Positions 1-9,545 of a stretch of DNA of 64,000 bases are shown piece by piece. Every line of letters begins with the position of its first letter. The stretch's first letter is position 1. The translations under genes were made by a program, and so were the position numbers. The stretch comes from Propionispora vibrioides. GTDB taxonomy: Bacteria > Bacillota > Negativicutes > Propionisporales > Propionisporaceae. Under the pieces are notes generated by a model that worked only from the letters and a program-made list of their open reading frames with translations, searched no databases and was not told where the DNA came from. The DNA lies in the NCBI RefSeq assembly GCF_900110485.1, contig NZ_FODY01000001.1, positions 248,001 through 312,000 of the forward strand. Direction: 5' to 3'.

Positions 1-350
<350 letters not shown>

Positions 351-352
351 TT

Positions 353-518
353 AGGGAACCGTTGATTTAATGAGCCTGCCAGCCTGGCGAGAGGTTTTTT
401 CGGCTGGCAAGGAAGTAAAACGGCAGCAATAGCGGCCCCTGTTTCAAGGTTTTACTGACATAGCCAGACGGGAAAAGATCCGCCAGGATGCGCGGTGTGA
501 ATAAAGCAGTGGTTCCCT
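353..518. repeat. Family A palindromic repeat, copy A1
   Basis: An approximately 166-bp imperfect palindrome bounded by AGGGAACC and GGTTCCCT. It has the internal blocks seen in the other A copies (AATGAGCCTG, GGCGAGAG followed by a T-run, CAAGGTTTTACT, AGATCCGCCAGGATGCGC). It lies in reverse orientation relative to A2, A3, A4 and A6. Its right end overlaps the queA stop codon. Confidence 0.85.
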
Positions 519-1539
519 AGATAATCAGCATGGCATCGCCGAAGCTGAAAAAACGATACTGCCGGACCACCGCTTCCCGGTAGGCCGCCAGAACCCTTTC
601 CCTCCCGGCAAAGGCGCTGATCAACATTAACAGCGTCGATTTCGGCAAATGAAAATTAGTTATGATGGCATCGACAACCTGAAACTGACAGCCGGGATAA
701 ATAAAAATACTTGTCCAGCCGCTGCCGCTCCTCACCTGACCGCCCGCCGCCGCTGTTTCCAGCGTCCGCACCGAGGTCGTTCCCACGGCAATAACCCTGT
801 TGCCCGCCTGTTTAGTGGCATTGATCAGTTCGGCCGCTTCCGGCGTAATGGTGTAATATTCCTTATGCATGGTATGCTGGGTAATATCCTCCACCTGTAC
901 CGGCCGAAAAGTCCCCAGTCCGACATGTAAGGTTACAAAGGCCAGATTAATGCCCTGCTGTCGCAAGTGCTCTAAAAGTCCTTGCGTAAAATGAAGTCCC
1001 GCTGTCGGTGCTGCTGCCGAGCCCCGCTCCCGGGCGTATACCGTCTGATAACGTTCTTTATCGGTAAGCTGCTCTTTAATATAAGGCGGCAGCGGTGTCT
1101 CGCCCAGCTTGTCCAGGATCTCCTCAAATACACCGTCAAATTGAAAGCGGATTACCCGGCCGCCAAAGTCGGTACAGTCAAGAATCTCGCAGCGCAGTGC
1201 TTCGCTAAAAACAATAACCGTGCCGGGACGGGCTTTTTTGCCGGGCTTAACCAGCACCTCCCAATCGGTTGCCGTCAAGCGATTCAGCAAGAACACCTCA
1301 ATTTTTGCGCCGGTTTGCTCCTTATGTCCGATCAATCGGGCCGGAATAACCCGTGTATCATTAAAGACCAGAGTATCGCCGGGACGCAGATACTCTGGCA
1401 GGTTAAAAAACTGCTTATGCTCCAGTTCGTCCCTGCCCCGGTCCAGCACCAAGAGCCGTGAAGCATCCCGCGGTTCGCACGGCAGCTGGGCAATCCGATC
1501 CTCCGGCAATAGATAGTCAAAATCTTCTAATCGCATCAA
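517..1539 (-). CDS. queA: S-adenosylmethionine:tRNA ribosyltransferase-isomerase
   Basis: QueA transfers and isomerises the ribosyl part of SAM onto 7-aminomethyl-7-deazaguanine in tRNA, giving epoxyqueuosine. The 340-residue protein is full length for the family. It has the typical start ([15 protein letters not shown]), a central [10 protein letters not shown] segment and the C-terminal [17 protein letters not shown] block. It sits between spoIID and tgt, and the next pathway enzyme, queH, is encoded two genes upstream. Repeats A1 and A2 flank it on both sides. Confidence 0.97.
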   Translation of the reverse strand: MMRLEDFDYLLPEDRIAQLPCEPRDASRLLVLDRGRDELEHKQFFNLPEYLRPGDTLVFNDTRVIPARLIGHKEQTGAKIEVFLLNRLTATDWEVLVKPGKKARPGTVIVFSEALRCEILDCTDFGGRVIRFQFDGVFEEILDKLGETPLPPYIKEQLTDKERYQTVYARERGSAAAPTAGLHFTQGLLEHLRQQGINLAFVTLHVGLGTFRPVQVEDITQHTMHKEYYTITPEAAELINATKQAGNRVIAVGTTSVRTLETAAAGGQVRSGSGWTSIFIYPGCQFQVVDAIITNFHLPKSTLLMLISAFAGRERVLAAYREAVVRQYRFFSFGDAMLII

Positions 1540-1559
1540 GTCAGTCTCCTTAAATACCT

Positions 1560-1716
1560 AGAAAACCACTGATTCATTCGCAATGTACGTCCTGATGGAT
1601 CTTTTTCCGTCTAGCTGCGTCAGCAAGACCTTAAAATAACTCCAGCTATTTTCCGGTTTTACTCTCTTGCCAGACGAAAACATCACTCACCAGCCGCGAT
1701 AGGCTCATTACAGCAG
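1560..1716. repeat. Family A palindromic repeat, copy A2
   Basis: A 157-bp copy beginning AACCACTGATTCATTCGC and containing GGATCTTTTTCCGTC, AGCTGCGTCAGCAAGACCTT and the distal CTCACCAG...GGCTCATTA blocks. Its distal end is more diverged than in A3 and A6. It lies about 7 bp past the spoIID stop codon, between spoIID and queA. Confidence 0.75.
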
Positions 1717-1723
1717 CGGCCTT

Positions 1724-3079
1724 CTAATACAACTTTTTAATTTCAATTCCCTGATAATAGTGTTTCAATATGGCTTTAAAGTATTCCGAACTACCGGCCG
1801 GAGCTTTTTCCGCCATAGCCTTGGCACCCCACTGCGACATACCCAGACCATGGCCGGAGCCAAAACCATTAAATACAATCTGCTCCTGTCCGGTCCCGCT
1901 TATATGACGGATACTGTCACGATCCAGCAAAAATCCCTTTTGCTTATTAGGCGGCAGGTTGACCGGTATCTCCTTGGTTTCATGGTCACCATAGGAGTCA
2001 GTAATTTCAACCTCCAGCGTCTTATTGGCCGGGGCGACGACCGAAATATCGAACAGCGTACTTTTCAGCGACAATAAGCTGCGGACTTTCGTCCCCGGTA
2101 ACGTGACACTGCCCTTTGAGCCAATGAACATCATTTCATTGACCCGTCCGGAAATTCCCCGGTCCAGAGAATTGCGAACAGGCGGCGGCGTCAACGCCGA
2201 CAGTTCTACCGCTTCCAGCTTGCCGATGGCGTAGCCGGCCCGTTCCAGGAGGGACTGCAATTCAGCAGCACTAAACTTCTTTTCCCAGGAATAGTTCGGA
2301 TTATTTTGATCAAAATCCGCTACGCCGCGCAAATAAGGCAGATAACTGCCCCAGACGTTTTCACTATTTTCCGTATAACCGCCGCCGCTGCTGTGAAAAT
2401 AACCGGGAATGACCTTCCCCTGATAGGTAAGCACCATACCGGCTGTTTCATCAATAGCCCGGTTGGTTTTCAGATTTTCATCATCGACCCCGCCATATAC
2501 CTGGCAGTCGGTGGTGGCACAAACATCAAAGCCCTGCTGGGCATGTTTATTCAGATTGGCCAGGGCATAGGAACGGGAAGCCACGGCCTGCGCCTTAATG
2601 GCTTCCATCGGCCAATAGGGGGAAATTTCCTTGCCAATAATCCCGTACACATATTCTTCCACCGGCAGCCGATTAATGACTGTCAAGCCTTTTTTCGCCA
2701 CCATAAGCTCAATCGTACCGCGATAATGACGCTTGTTTACTTCGATGAATGATTTGCTATCTTCCACCACCAGTCTGACTGATTTAGCCGTCTGTGCCCG
2801 GCCATTTAAAATAAGCTTGTCCGCCGCCGTGGCAACCAGCTTCTCCTTGGGACCCAATTGAACCAATACCGCTCCGGTATCATTGTCCACCACCGCAAAT
2901 TTCACATCGGCAGACAGGACGACACTGGGCTGATTTACCCATAAGCCTACCCTGATTTGCGGCACCGCAGCGGCCTGCTTCAGCACTGGCACCGGTTCCG
3001 CCGAAGTAGCAAAACCTGGCAACGGAAGACTCAGCAAAAAAAGCAATAAAATTACAAAGGCTTTACGCAACAAACTCAT
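1724..3079 (-). CDS. spoIID: SpoIID/LytB-domain sporulation peptidoglycan hydrolase
   Basis: The 451-residue protein has an N-terminal signal sequence or anchor (about residues 8-26). A SpoIID domain follows, with the conserved stretch LPVEEYVYGIIGKEI and AIKAQAVASRSYAL, and GHGLGMSQWGA near the C-terminus. SpoIID of Bacillus is a lytic transglycosylase that works with SpoIIM and SpoIIP during engulfment. The ruv-DUF2905-spoIID-queA arrangement, recalled from other clostridia, supports the call. A LytB-type cell-wall role outside sporulation cannot be excluded. spoIIM is present elsewhere in this window. Confidence 0.88.
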   Translation of the reverse strand: MSLLRKAFVILLLFLLSLPLPGFATSAEPVPVLKQAAAVPQIRVGLWVNQPSVVLSADVKFAVVDNDTGAVLVQLGPKEKLVATAADKLILNGRAQTAKSVRLVVEDSKSFIEVNKRHYRGTIELMVAKKGLTVINRLPVEEYVYGIIGKEISPYWPMEAIKAQAVASRSYALANLNKHAQQGFDVCATTDCQVYGGVDDENLKTNRAIDETAGMVLTYQGKVIPGYFHSSGGGYTENSENVWGSYLPYLRGVADFDQNNPNYSWEKKFSAAELQSLLERAGYAIGKLEAVELSALTPPPVRNSLDRGISGRVNEMMFIGSKGSVTLPGTKVRSLLSLKSTLFDISVVAPANKTLEVEITDSYGDHETKEIPVNLPPNKQKGFLLDRDSIRHISGTGQEQIVFNGFGSGHGLGMSQWGAKAMAEKAPAGSSEYFKAILKHYYQGIEIKKLY

Positions 3080-3086
3080 TCTCCTC

Positions 3087-3311
3087 TCAACGGCGGGTAA
3101 ATAAATTGAGAATTACCGTAAGCAAAATACTGAGGATAAGAGAAGTAACAATAGGAAAGTGAAAGCTAAAATTCCCCTTTTCCCAATGAATATCTCCCGG
3201 CAAGCGACCAAGGCTAAAAAACTTTCCGCCATAATGCAAGACAACACCAGCAATGACCAGGATAATTCCCAGATAGATCAAGGTCTTGCCAAAAGAATCA
3301 AACGCCAGCAT
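3087..3311 (-). CDS. DUF2905 small membrane protein
   Basis: A 74-residue protein with two hydrophobic segments (about residues 8-28 and 52-72). Between them lies the motif LGRLPGDIHWEKGNFSFHFP, which is typical of DUF2905. Its start codon overlaps the end of queH, so the two are translationally coupled. The function of the family is not known. It recurs beside ruvB and queA in Firmicutes. Confidence 0.85.
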   Translation of the reverse strand: MLAFDSFGKTLIYLGIILVIAGVVLHYGGKFFSLGRLPGDIHWEKGNFSFHFPIVTSLILSILLTVILNLFTRR

Positions 3312-3856
3312 CAGGACTTCACACTCCGCTTTTTCATATACCTTTCTTTCTCACTGAAAATACAGCCGCAATAGGGCTGCCGGTACAATTCCATGTCTTT
3401 ACTGATTTGCACGCCTTCCTGCCAGCCGGTCCGGAAATCAACATATAAGAACGCGATGTCTTCTTCCGCCGCCACTCTTTCGCAGGTTTCCCGAATCAAT
3501 TCATGCTTTTGATAAGGACTGACCAAAAGGCTGGTAGTAAAACAGTCAAAACCCTGTTCTTTGGCATACCGGGCCGTTTGTCGCAGCCGCAGTTCATAGC
3601 ACATACCGCAGCGGCCATTTTCCGCCTGCAGCGCCTGGGTTAAAAACTCCTCCAGTGTATAGCTGTCATCAACAATCATGGTAAGCTGAGAGCGGGCGGC
3701 AAAATCCTGGGCCGTCTCCAATCTTTTGCGGAATTCCTTATAAGGATGAATATTGGGATTATAAAAATAGCCGGTCACGTCATGTCCCAGTTCCCGGAGC
3801 TGCTTTAACGGAAACGCCGAACACGGACCACAGCACATATGCAGCAACATTCGCAT
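3311..3856 (-). CDS. queH: Epoxyqueuosine reductase, QueH family
   Basis: QueH reduces epoxyqueuosine to queuosine in tRNA and is an alternative to the cobalamin enzyme QueG. The 181-residue protein shows the family cysteines: C8, C9 and C12 (MCCGPC), C83 and C86 (CGMC), and C163 and C165 (YCGC). These are expected to hold a 4Fe-4S cluster and an adjacent metal site. Its position two genes upstream of queA in one transcription direction supports a role in queuosine synthesis. Confidence 0.93.
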   Translation of the reverse strand: MRMLLHMCCGPCSAFPLKQLRELGHDVTGYFYNPNIHPYKEFRKRLETAQDFAARSQLTMIVDDSYTLEEFLTQALQAENGRCGMCYELRLRQTARYAKEQGFDCFTTSLLVSPYQKHELIRETCERVAAEEDIAFLYVDFRTGWQEGVQISKDMELYRQPYCGCIFSEKERYMKKRSVKS

Positions 3857-3873
3857 GCTTTACGATACCTCTT

Positions 3874-4893
3874 TTATAATAATTTCACCTGGCTGTCTTC
3901 CTTCACCGCAATACCCAGATGCTGATAGGCGGCTGCCGTAGCCACCCGTCCGCGTGGCGTACGGTTAATAAAGCCCAGTTGGAGCAAATAGGGTTCATAA
4001 ACATCCTCAATGGTATCGGTCTCCTCACTGATCGATGCCGCCAGAGTTTCTAAACCGACCGGTCCGCCACCAAACTTTTTAATCACAGCCAGCAGTAATT
4101 CCCGGTCGGTCCGGTCCAGCCCGATCTTATCCACTTCCAGCATAGCCAGTGCTTTATCGGCGATCTCGTCGGTAATGGTGCCTTCGCCGACAATCTGAGC
4201 ATAGTCCCGCACCCGTTTTAGCAAACGGTTGGCCACGCGCGGCGTACCCCGGGACCGTTTGGCGATTTCCCAGGCACCACGTTCCTCAATATCAATCTCT
4301 AAAATTTGAGCGGCCCGCTTTACGATGCACACCAAATGCTCCGGACTGTAATATTCCAGCCGGCAGATGACGCCAAAACGGTCCCGCAGCGGCGCCGCCA
4401 GGGCACCGGCTTTAGTGGTGGCTCCGACCAAAGTAAAAGGAGCTAAATCCAACCGGATCGACCGGGCACTCGGGCCCTTGCCAATAATGATGTCCAAGGC
4501 ATAATCTTCCATAGCTGAATATAAAATTTCCTCCACGCTGCGGGACAGACGATGTATTTCGTCAATAAACAGAACATCTTTTTCACCCAGATTGGTTAGC
4601 AGAGCCGCTAAATCACCGGGACGTTCGATCGCCGGACCTGAGGTGATTCTAAAATTAACACCCAGTTCATTGGCAATAATATTGGCCATGGTAGTTTTTC
4701 CCAACCCCGGCGGCCCGTATAAGAGCACATGGTCCAACGCTTCCTGACGGGTTAACGCCGCCTGCACAAAAATGGACAGGCTGTTTTTAACCTGATCCTG
4801 TCCTATATATTCGGCCAGACGCCGCGGACGCAAACTATACTGCCAATTGTCCACATCCTGCTCATCGGCCGCTATAATGCGATCTTCCTCCAT
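3874..4893 (-). CDS. ruvB: Holliday junction branch-migration helicase RuvB
   Basis: RuvB is the AAA+ motor of the RuvAB branch-migration complex. The 339-residue protein has Walker [10 protein letters not shown] at residues 60-68, a Walker B/DEIH motif (LFIDEIHRL) and the C-terminal winged-helix part ending in [13 protein letters not shown]. It begins 2 bp after ruvA ends, as part of a ruvC-ruvA-ruvB operon. Confidence 0.98.
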   Translation of the reverse strand: MEEDRIIAADEQDVDNWQYSLRPRRLAEYIGQDQVKNSLSIFVQAALTRQEALDHVLLYGPPGLGKTTMANIIANELGVNFRITSGPAIERPGDLAALLTNLGEKDVLFIDEIHRLSRSVEEILYSAMEDYALDIIIGKGPSARSIRLDLAPFTLVGATTKAGALAAPLRDRFGVICRLEYYSPEHLVCIVKRAAQILEIDIEERGAWEIAKRSRGTPRVANRLLKRVRDYAQIVGEGTITDEIADKALAMLEVDKIGLDRTDRELLLAVIKKFGGGPVGLETLAASISEETDTIEDVYEPYLLQLGFINRTPRGRVATAAAYQHLGIAVKEDSQVKLL

Positions 4894-4895
4894 AA

Positions 4896-5501
4896 CTACC
4901 TCCTGACAAATTCCTTAAGCGCCAGCCGGATCAACGTTTCTGCTGAGTGACCGGCACCGTCCAGTCCCTTCAACACCGGCATGATTTCATTTTGGTTGTA
5001 GCCTAGGGCTACCAGCGCCTGCAAGGCCTGTTCCACCTCGCTATCGTTAACGGCAACAGCCGGACCGGTAGTAGTCAGCACGTCGGCTCCTGCCGCCAGG
5101 CCAGCACCAAGCTTATCTTTCAGTTCCAAAACAATCCGCTCGGCTGTTTTCTTGCCGATTCCCGGCAGCTTGGTCAAGAAGGCGATATGGTTACTGGCGA
5201 CAGCCAGTCGAAAATCTGTCGGACTGCAGGCAGACAGAATACCCATCGCTACCTTGGGACCGATCCCGCTCACCGAGGTGACCCGGATAAACAGATCATA
5301 TTCATCCTGTGTGGAAAAACCATAAAGCAATAAAGCATCTTCCCGGACATGCATATAAGTAAACAGGGAAGCCGTCACACCAACCGACAGCTTCTGCCTG
5401 GTTGAACCGGCAATAAATACCCGGTAGCCCACTCCCTGCACATCAAGCAGACAGTATTCCGGCATAAGGTGGGAAATGACCCCCCGCAAATAACCGATCA
5501 T
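4896..5501 (-). CDS. ruvA: Holliday junction DNA-binding protein RuvA
   Basis: RuvA tetramers bind four-way junctions and load RuvB. The 201-residue protein starts MIGYLRGVI, with the OB-fold domain. The helix-hairpin-helix region follows ([13 protein letters not shown] and [16 protein letters not shown]), then the small C-terminal domain III ([13 protein letters not shown]). Its start overlaps the ruvC stop by 4 bp. Confidence 0.98.
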   Translation of the reverse strand: MIGYLRGVISHLMPEYCLLDVQGVGYRVFIAGSTRQKLSVGVTASLFTYMHVREDALLLYGFSTQDEYDLFIRVTSVSGIGPKVAMGILSACSPTDFRLAVASNHIAFLTKLPGIGKKTAERIVLELKDKLGAGLAAGADVLTTTGPAVAVNDSEVEQALQALVALGYNQNEIMPVLKGLDGAGHSAETLIRLALKEFVRR

Positions 5502-5998
5502 AATTTAGTACCCCATGACACAAGATTATTTCCTGCCGAATGGGTTGTGCAAATAGCAATGGCCAAAGCGTCCGCCACATCATCCGGACTGGGCTTACAG
5601 GGCAGATTTAACAGCCGCTGCGTCATAAAAATAACCTGCTCCTTGGTCGCCTTGCCATATCCGACAACCGACTGTTTTACCTGCAGCGGCGTATATTCGG
5701 CCAAAGCAATATTATTTTGATCAATGGCCAGCAGAATGACACCGCGAGCCTGCCCGACAGCCATCGCGGTCCGGACATTTTTACTGAAAAAAAGTTGTTC
5801 CACACCAACCACATCGGGCTGGTATTTCTTGATAAGCCTATCCAGTTCCTGATGAATAATGGTCAGCCGCTTAGCCGCCGTCAGTTGCGGGCTGGTCTCA
5901 ATCGCTCCGTAATCCACAGCCTTTAACGTGTTGCGCCGCAGTTCGACCAATCCATAACCGCAGATAGCGGTTCCCGGATCAATACCTAATGCCAACAT
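5498..5998 (-). CDS. ruvC: Holliday junction resolvase RuvC
   Basis: RuvC cuts four-way junctions resolved by RuvAB. The 166-residue protein has the first catalytic Asp in ALGIDPGT, the Glu in VGVEQLFF and the C-terminal acidic DDVADALAIA motif. The Shine-Dalgarno sequence lies inside a small hairpin (6001-6027) directly before the start, which may modulate translation. Confidence 0.97.
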   Translation of the reverse strand: MLALGIDPGTAICGYGLVELRRNTLKAVDYGAIETSPQLTAAKRLTIIHQELDRLIKKYQPDVVGVEQLFFSKNVRTAMAVGQARGVILLAIDQNNIALAEYTPLQVKQSVVGYGKATKEQVIFMTQRLLNLPCKPSPDDVADALAIAICTTHSAGNNLVSWGTKL

Positions 5999-6000
5999 CT

Positions 6001-6027
6001 AGTAATCCTCTCCTATCCTGGATTACT
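6001..6027 (-). promoter_or_regulatory. Hairpin over the ruvC ribosome-binding site
   Basis: An 8-bp perfect inverted repeat, AGTAATCC/GGATTACT, encloses an 11-nt loop that contains the purine-rich RBS of ruvC, three bases before the start codon. In mRNA it could partly mask initiation. No function has been shown. Confidence 0.4.
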
Positions 6028-6169
6028 AAATTCTACAGCCGGACAGTAGATTCCTTTTTTATGCAGTCCGGCAACTTTCCCTTTCGTGTAGCCTGGCAAG
6101 GTACATTCCGCCTTATATCCAGCCTGCGTTTACCAAAGCTTACTCTCTCTGCCGTCTTATCTATAATGT

Positions 6170-6198
6170 AAAAAAAGAGGGCTTCCCCCTCTTTTTTT
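6170..6198 (-). terminator. Intrinsic terminator after bofC
   Basis: AAAAAAAGAGGG and CCCTCTTTTTTT form a strong hairpin with an A/T tail on both sides, 10 bp beyond the bofC stop codon. It separates bofC from ruvC. Confidence 0.85.
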
Positions 6199-6207
6199 AT
6201 GTCTTGT

Positions 6208-6792
6208 TTACCGTGACTGCAATCCCTCAATAGTCCGCAGCATTTCCTCCTTAGAGTTGACGACCAGGCCCTGACGCAGTTCAGCCAAATCCTGTTCCAT
6301 CAGCCGGTTAACCGGGATGGATGTGACCTCTTTCACGATGGCCTTTGGTCCCGGTTTCCCGTAGAAAACGGCGACATGCCCGTCTTTAATCCCCAGGAAC
6401 ATATTGTTGGCATGCTCCCGGCAATAGCTGTCGACCTTGAGGGTCATATCCACTTCCGCCGTATCAAATTTATTGATTGTCCAGCCAGGATATACCTGCT
6501 GCACCTGAGCCAGCGTAAAGCCGGCCATGGTATCCGGCGCTTTGGTTTGTAAGACTTCCTCATCATTGCATTTGGTATAAAGAATATGCTGGACCAAGGC
6601 AGTCTCGGTATTGATTTTTATTTTGCTTTCCGGCTTGCTGACTTCGGCATCCTGTATGATATCCGGTTTATGGAAAGCGTTTGGATGAACATACAGATAA
6701 AAACCCAATCCTGCGGCCACCAGCATTCCGCCAACCAACCCTATTATTTTTAACTTTCCGGTAAATTTGGAAAATGGCAACATATTTCGCAC
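6208..6792 (-). CDS. bofC: BofC-like forespore regulator (bypass-of-forespore C)
   Basis: The 194-residue protein has one N-terminal membrane/signal segment (about residues 15-32). Its C-terminal domain contains GIKDGHVAVFYGKPG, then VKEVTSIPVNRL and LRQGLVVNSKEEMLRTIEGLQSR, which match the BofC C-terminal domain. In Bacillus, BofC is secreted from the forespore and restrains SpoIVB signalling in pro-sigma-K processing. Bacillus also keeps bofC immediately upstream of ruvAB. Repeat C1 lies directly upstream. Confidence 0.82.
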   Translation of the reverse strand: MRNMLPFSKFTGKLKIIGLVGGMLVAAGLGFYLYVHPNAFHKPDIIQDAEVSKPESKIKINTETALVQHILYTKCNDEEVLQTKAPDTMAGFTLAQVQQVYPGWTINKFDTAEVDMTLKVDSYCREHANNMFLGIKDGHVAVFYGKPGPKAIVKEVTSIPVNRLMEQDLAELRQGLVVNSKEEMLRTIEGLQSR

Positions 6793-6816
6793 CCCTTGAG
6801 CCGCTGCCTTAGTATT

Positions 6817-6968
6817 CCAGCAACTTTGAAACTACCCCATTACTTCACAGTTCTTTTCCCGCAAGACTTCGTTGTCGTCAGCTTACCTATGTTCAATAGG
6901 TAAGCTGACGCCGCCTTGCCTTGCGAAAAAATCCTCGCAAATTAATTTGTCCTTTCAAAATTGCCGGA
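6817..6968. repeat. Family C palindromic repeat, copy C1
   Basis: A palindrome with outer arms CCAGCAACTTTGAAA and TTTCAAAATTGCCGG and the inner perfect arms CGTCAGCTTACCTAT and ATAGGTAAGCTGACG. It shares the core ACTTCGTTGTCGTCAGCTTAC with the other C copies. The 6793-7050 gap holds nothing else recognisable. Confidence 0.75.
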
Positions 6969-7050
6969 CCACTAGCGGCGAGTAATATTGCCATAATTAT
7001 TACCAAACCGACTAAAAATTATACATAAGACAGTAAATTACATAGCACTC

Positions 7051-7092
7051 AAAAAAAAGCGGGTTACCCGCACCTAAGTACGATAACCCGCT
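7051..7092 (-). terminator. Intrinsic terminator after pfkA
   Basis: A 9-bp stem AGCGGGTTA/TAACCCGCT is followed on the minus strand by eight T residues, 9 bp after the pfkA stop codon. Confidence 0.88.
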
Positions 7093-7100
7093 GCCTTTTA

Positions 7101-8063
7101 TCAGGTAGCCAATACTCCTGCCAGTTCATAATCGGCAATATCAATGGTATTTTTGTACTTCACGGCTTCCTCATAAGGTACGGTAATCAACTTACCGGCC
7201 TGTATCGACGTCAGACGGTTGACCTCCCCCTTGATAATGCTGTCGATGGCAGCGCCGCCCATCCGGCTGGCCATGATGTTATCCGTCGCCAGCGGCATAC
7301 CGCCACGCTGGATGTAGCCCAGCACAGTAACATGGGGTTCAAAGCTGGTTTTTTCATCAATAATCTTGGCAATATCAAAACCGTGAGCCACGCCTTCGGC
7401 CAGCATAATAATGCTATACAGCTTACCACGGCGGTAGGTGTTCTGCAGACGTTCACAAACCTTTTCAATATCCAGCGGACGTTCGGGCAACAGAATGATT
7501 TCTGCTCCACAAGCCAGTCCGGACATCAGGGCAATATGACCGGCATGGCGCCCCATGACTTCTACAATAGCCACCCGTTCATGGGAAGCGGTTGTATCAC
7601 GGATCTTGTTCACCGCATCAAGCACGGTGTTGACAGCTGTATCGAAACCGATTGTATAATCGGTACCGACCATGTCATTATCGATTGTCGCCGGAATCAC
7701 CATCGTTTTAATGCCGGCTTCCGCCAGTTTCATCGCGCCGGCCATTGAACCGTCGCCACCGATGACCACCAAACTGTCAATATCAAACCGTTTCAGCTGA
7801 TTGATCGCTTCAATAAAGCCCTCGGAAGTACGGAAAGCTTCGCTGCGGGCCGTTTTTAAGATGGTTCCGCCATATTGAATAATACCGGAAACCGATTTTG
7901 CATTCATCGGCATGAATTTGCCGCCAATAACACCGTCATAGCCTCTTTCCACACCGATCATTTCAAAACCGTGATACAAGCCTTTACGCACTACCGCGCG
8001 TATAGCCGCATTCATTCCCGGAGCGTCGCCGCCGCTTGACAATACTGCAATTCGCTGTGCCAT
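7101..8063 (-). CDS. pfkA: ATP-dependent 6-phosphofructokinase
   Basis: Pfk phosphorylates fructose 6-phosphate in glycolysis. The 320-residue protein starts MAQRIAVLSSGGDAPGMN and contains GGDGSM and the catalytic PATIDNDM motif. The ATG at 8063 is preceded by GGAGG at 8 bp spacing and gives the usual family length. An in-frame start 22 codons upstream lacks this support. It is the last gene of the pilus/aro transcription direction but has its own upstream gap and terminator. Confidence 0.97.
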   Translation of the reverse strand: MAQRIAVLSSGGDAPGMNAAIRAVVRKGLYHGFEMIGVERGYDGVIGGKFMPMNAKSVSGIIQYGGTILKTARSEAFRTSEGFIEAINQLKRFDIDSLVVIGGDGSMAGAMKLAEAGIKTMVIPATIDNDMVGTDYTIGFDTAVNTVLDAVNKIRDTTASHERVAIVEVMGRHAGHIALMSGLACGAEIILLPERPLDIEKVCERLQNTYRRGKLYSIIMLAEGVAHGFDIAKIIDEKTSFEPHVTVLGYIQRGGMPLATDNIMASRMGGAAIDSIIKGEVNRLTSIQAGKLITVPYEEAVKYKNTIDIADYELAGVLAT

Positions 8064-8262
8064 TCTTTCATCCTCCATCACTAAAAAATAAGTAGTTTTA
8101 TCGGCTATAAATACTTTTTTTGAAACCAAATATATGACAACGTCCCTCTATGGAAAACGTTTAGCATATCCAAAAATACAATTTTGTAATACCTATTCTA
8201 CTTTAGGGAAAACTCTCCTGCCTCTTTTTATGAAAGATTCACCAAAAAGATTCCTCACCAAG
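8064..8262. other. Gap upstream of pfkA
   Basis: AT-rich leader of pfkA beyond the aroB terminator. It contains the pfkA RBS, but no promoter matching a consensus was convincing and no ORF or repeat was recognised. Confidence 0.5.
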
Positions 8263-8293
8263 AAAAAACGAGCAGCCATAGGGTTGCTCGTTT
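8263..8293 (-). terminator. Intrinsic terminator downstream of aroB
   Basis: CGAGCAGCC pairs with GGGTTGCTCG (one G-U) around the loop ATA, followed on the minus strand by six T residues. It lies about 165 bp after the aroB stop. The intervening 8294-8459 stretch shows no ORF. Confidence 0.82.
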
Positions 8294-8459
8294 AGTATAG
8301 AAAAACACTGTTTGATTCACGACAGTTTTATCCTGCCCATGTTTTCTTAGGAGTACAACTCTATGTTTGATCCTGCTATATTCTTTTTAAGGATAAGGTC
8401 CGGTGCGCATCTCCCAAAACAGAGTTGCTACGATATTAGTATGGACCATTTACTGCCTG

Positions 8460-9545
8460 TTAGCAAGTGATTTCCTGTAAAATTTCGTCAACCGTCATTG
8501 GCGCTACATCATCTTTGATGAGTACACTGCCGATAGACCGCACCAACACCCAGTGAATCTTGCCACCTACCGCCTTCTTATCGCGCACCAGGAACGGCAA
8601 CAGCCGTTCGGCCGTACATTCCGGAGCACCAAGCGGCAGCTTGTACTGAGTTATTATGCACCTTATCGTATCCACTGTTTCCTGGGAGCAAAGTCCCAGC
8701 GCAGCGCTTAAGGAGGCGGCTCCTGCCATCCCGATAGCCACCGACTCACCATGGCTGTATAAACCAAAGCCGGTGTCGGCTTCCACTGCATGCCCCATGG
8801 TATGACCAAAATTCAGAATCATCCGCAGGGAGTTTTCTTTCTCATCCTGTTCCACTATACCGGCTTTGATTTCACAGGAGCGTTTAATGATGTGCTGCAG
8901 CGCTTCAGGTTCTTTCGCCAGCACCGGCCGGCTGTTTTTCTGCAAATAAGAAAATAGGTCCGCATCTTCTATAATACCGTATTTTATCACTTCCGCCAGT
9001 CCGGAAGCCAGTTCCCGCTCGGGCAGCGACTGCAACAGGGCAATATCTATCAGCACCAGCCGCGGCTGATAAAAGGCGCCGATCAGGTTTTTTCCCAATG
9101 CATGATTCACAGCCACTTTGCCGCCAACACTTGAATCAACCTGCGCCAATAAGGTAGTCGGCACCTGGACAAAGGGGATGCCGCGCAAATAAGTTGCGGC
9201 AATAAACCCGGCCAAATCACCGACGACACCACCGCCGAGAGCCACAATAACCGACTTGCGGTCAAGCCCCATAGTAATTGCCTTGCTAAATACCGTTTCG
9301 GCAACTGCCAGTGACTTGGAATCCTCACCAGAAGGAACGGCAAACAGTTCGGCGGTAAAACCCGCTTCTGCCAATATGCCAAGCACCTGCTCACCGTACA
9401 AAGCGCCCACCTGTGCATCAGTCAGCACCAGAGCCTTTCCGGTCAAACCGTTCCGGCCCATCAGGCTGCCCAATTGCGCCAGCGTATGTTGCCCAATATA
9501 GATGGAATACCCATCTTGTCCTACCTTTACTCTAACTTCTTCCAC
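8460..9545 (-). CDS. aroB: 3-dehydroquinate synthase
   Basis: AroB converts DAHP to 3-dehydroquinate, the second shikimate-pathway step, using NAD and a divalent metal. The 361-residue protein carries GGGVVGDLAGFIAATYLRG, PTTLLAQVDSSVGGKVAVNH and the metal-binding ILNFGHTMGHAVE motif. It overlaps the end of aroK by 14 bp, in an aroC-aroK-aroB run. Confidence 0.98.
   Translation of the reverse strand: MEEVRVKVGQDGYSIYIGQHTLAQLGSLMGRNGLTGKALVLTDAQVGALYGEQVLGILAEAGFTAELFAVPSGEDSKSLAVAETVFSKAITMGLDRKSVIVALGGGVVGDLAGFIAATYLRGIPFVQVPTTLLAQVDSSVGGKVAVNHALGKNLIGAFYQPRLVLIDIALLQSLPERELASGLAEVIKYGIIEDADLFSYLQKNSRPVLAKEPEALQHIIKRSCEIKAGIVEQDEKENSLRMILNFGHTMGHAVEADTGFGLYSHGESVAIGMAGAASLSAALGLCSQETVDTIRCIITQYKLPLGAPECTAERLLPFLVRDKKAVGGKIHWVLVRSIGSVLIKDDVAPMTVDEILQEITC

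Noticed and set aside
982-1461. Plus-strand ORF antisense to queA, and similar long antisense frames elsewhere
   Set aside because: These mirror the codon pattern of the real minus-strand genes, lack ribosome sites and show no protein-family features.
1540-1723. preQ1 riboswitch upstream of queA
   Set aside because: The gap is filled by repeat A2 and no preQ1 aptamer blocks were found.
6033-6230. 65-codon minus-strand ORF between bofC and ruvC
   Set aside because: It runs through the strong bofC terminator and overlaps the bofC end. It has no ribosome site and no recognisable protein.
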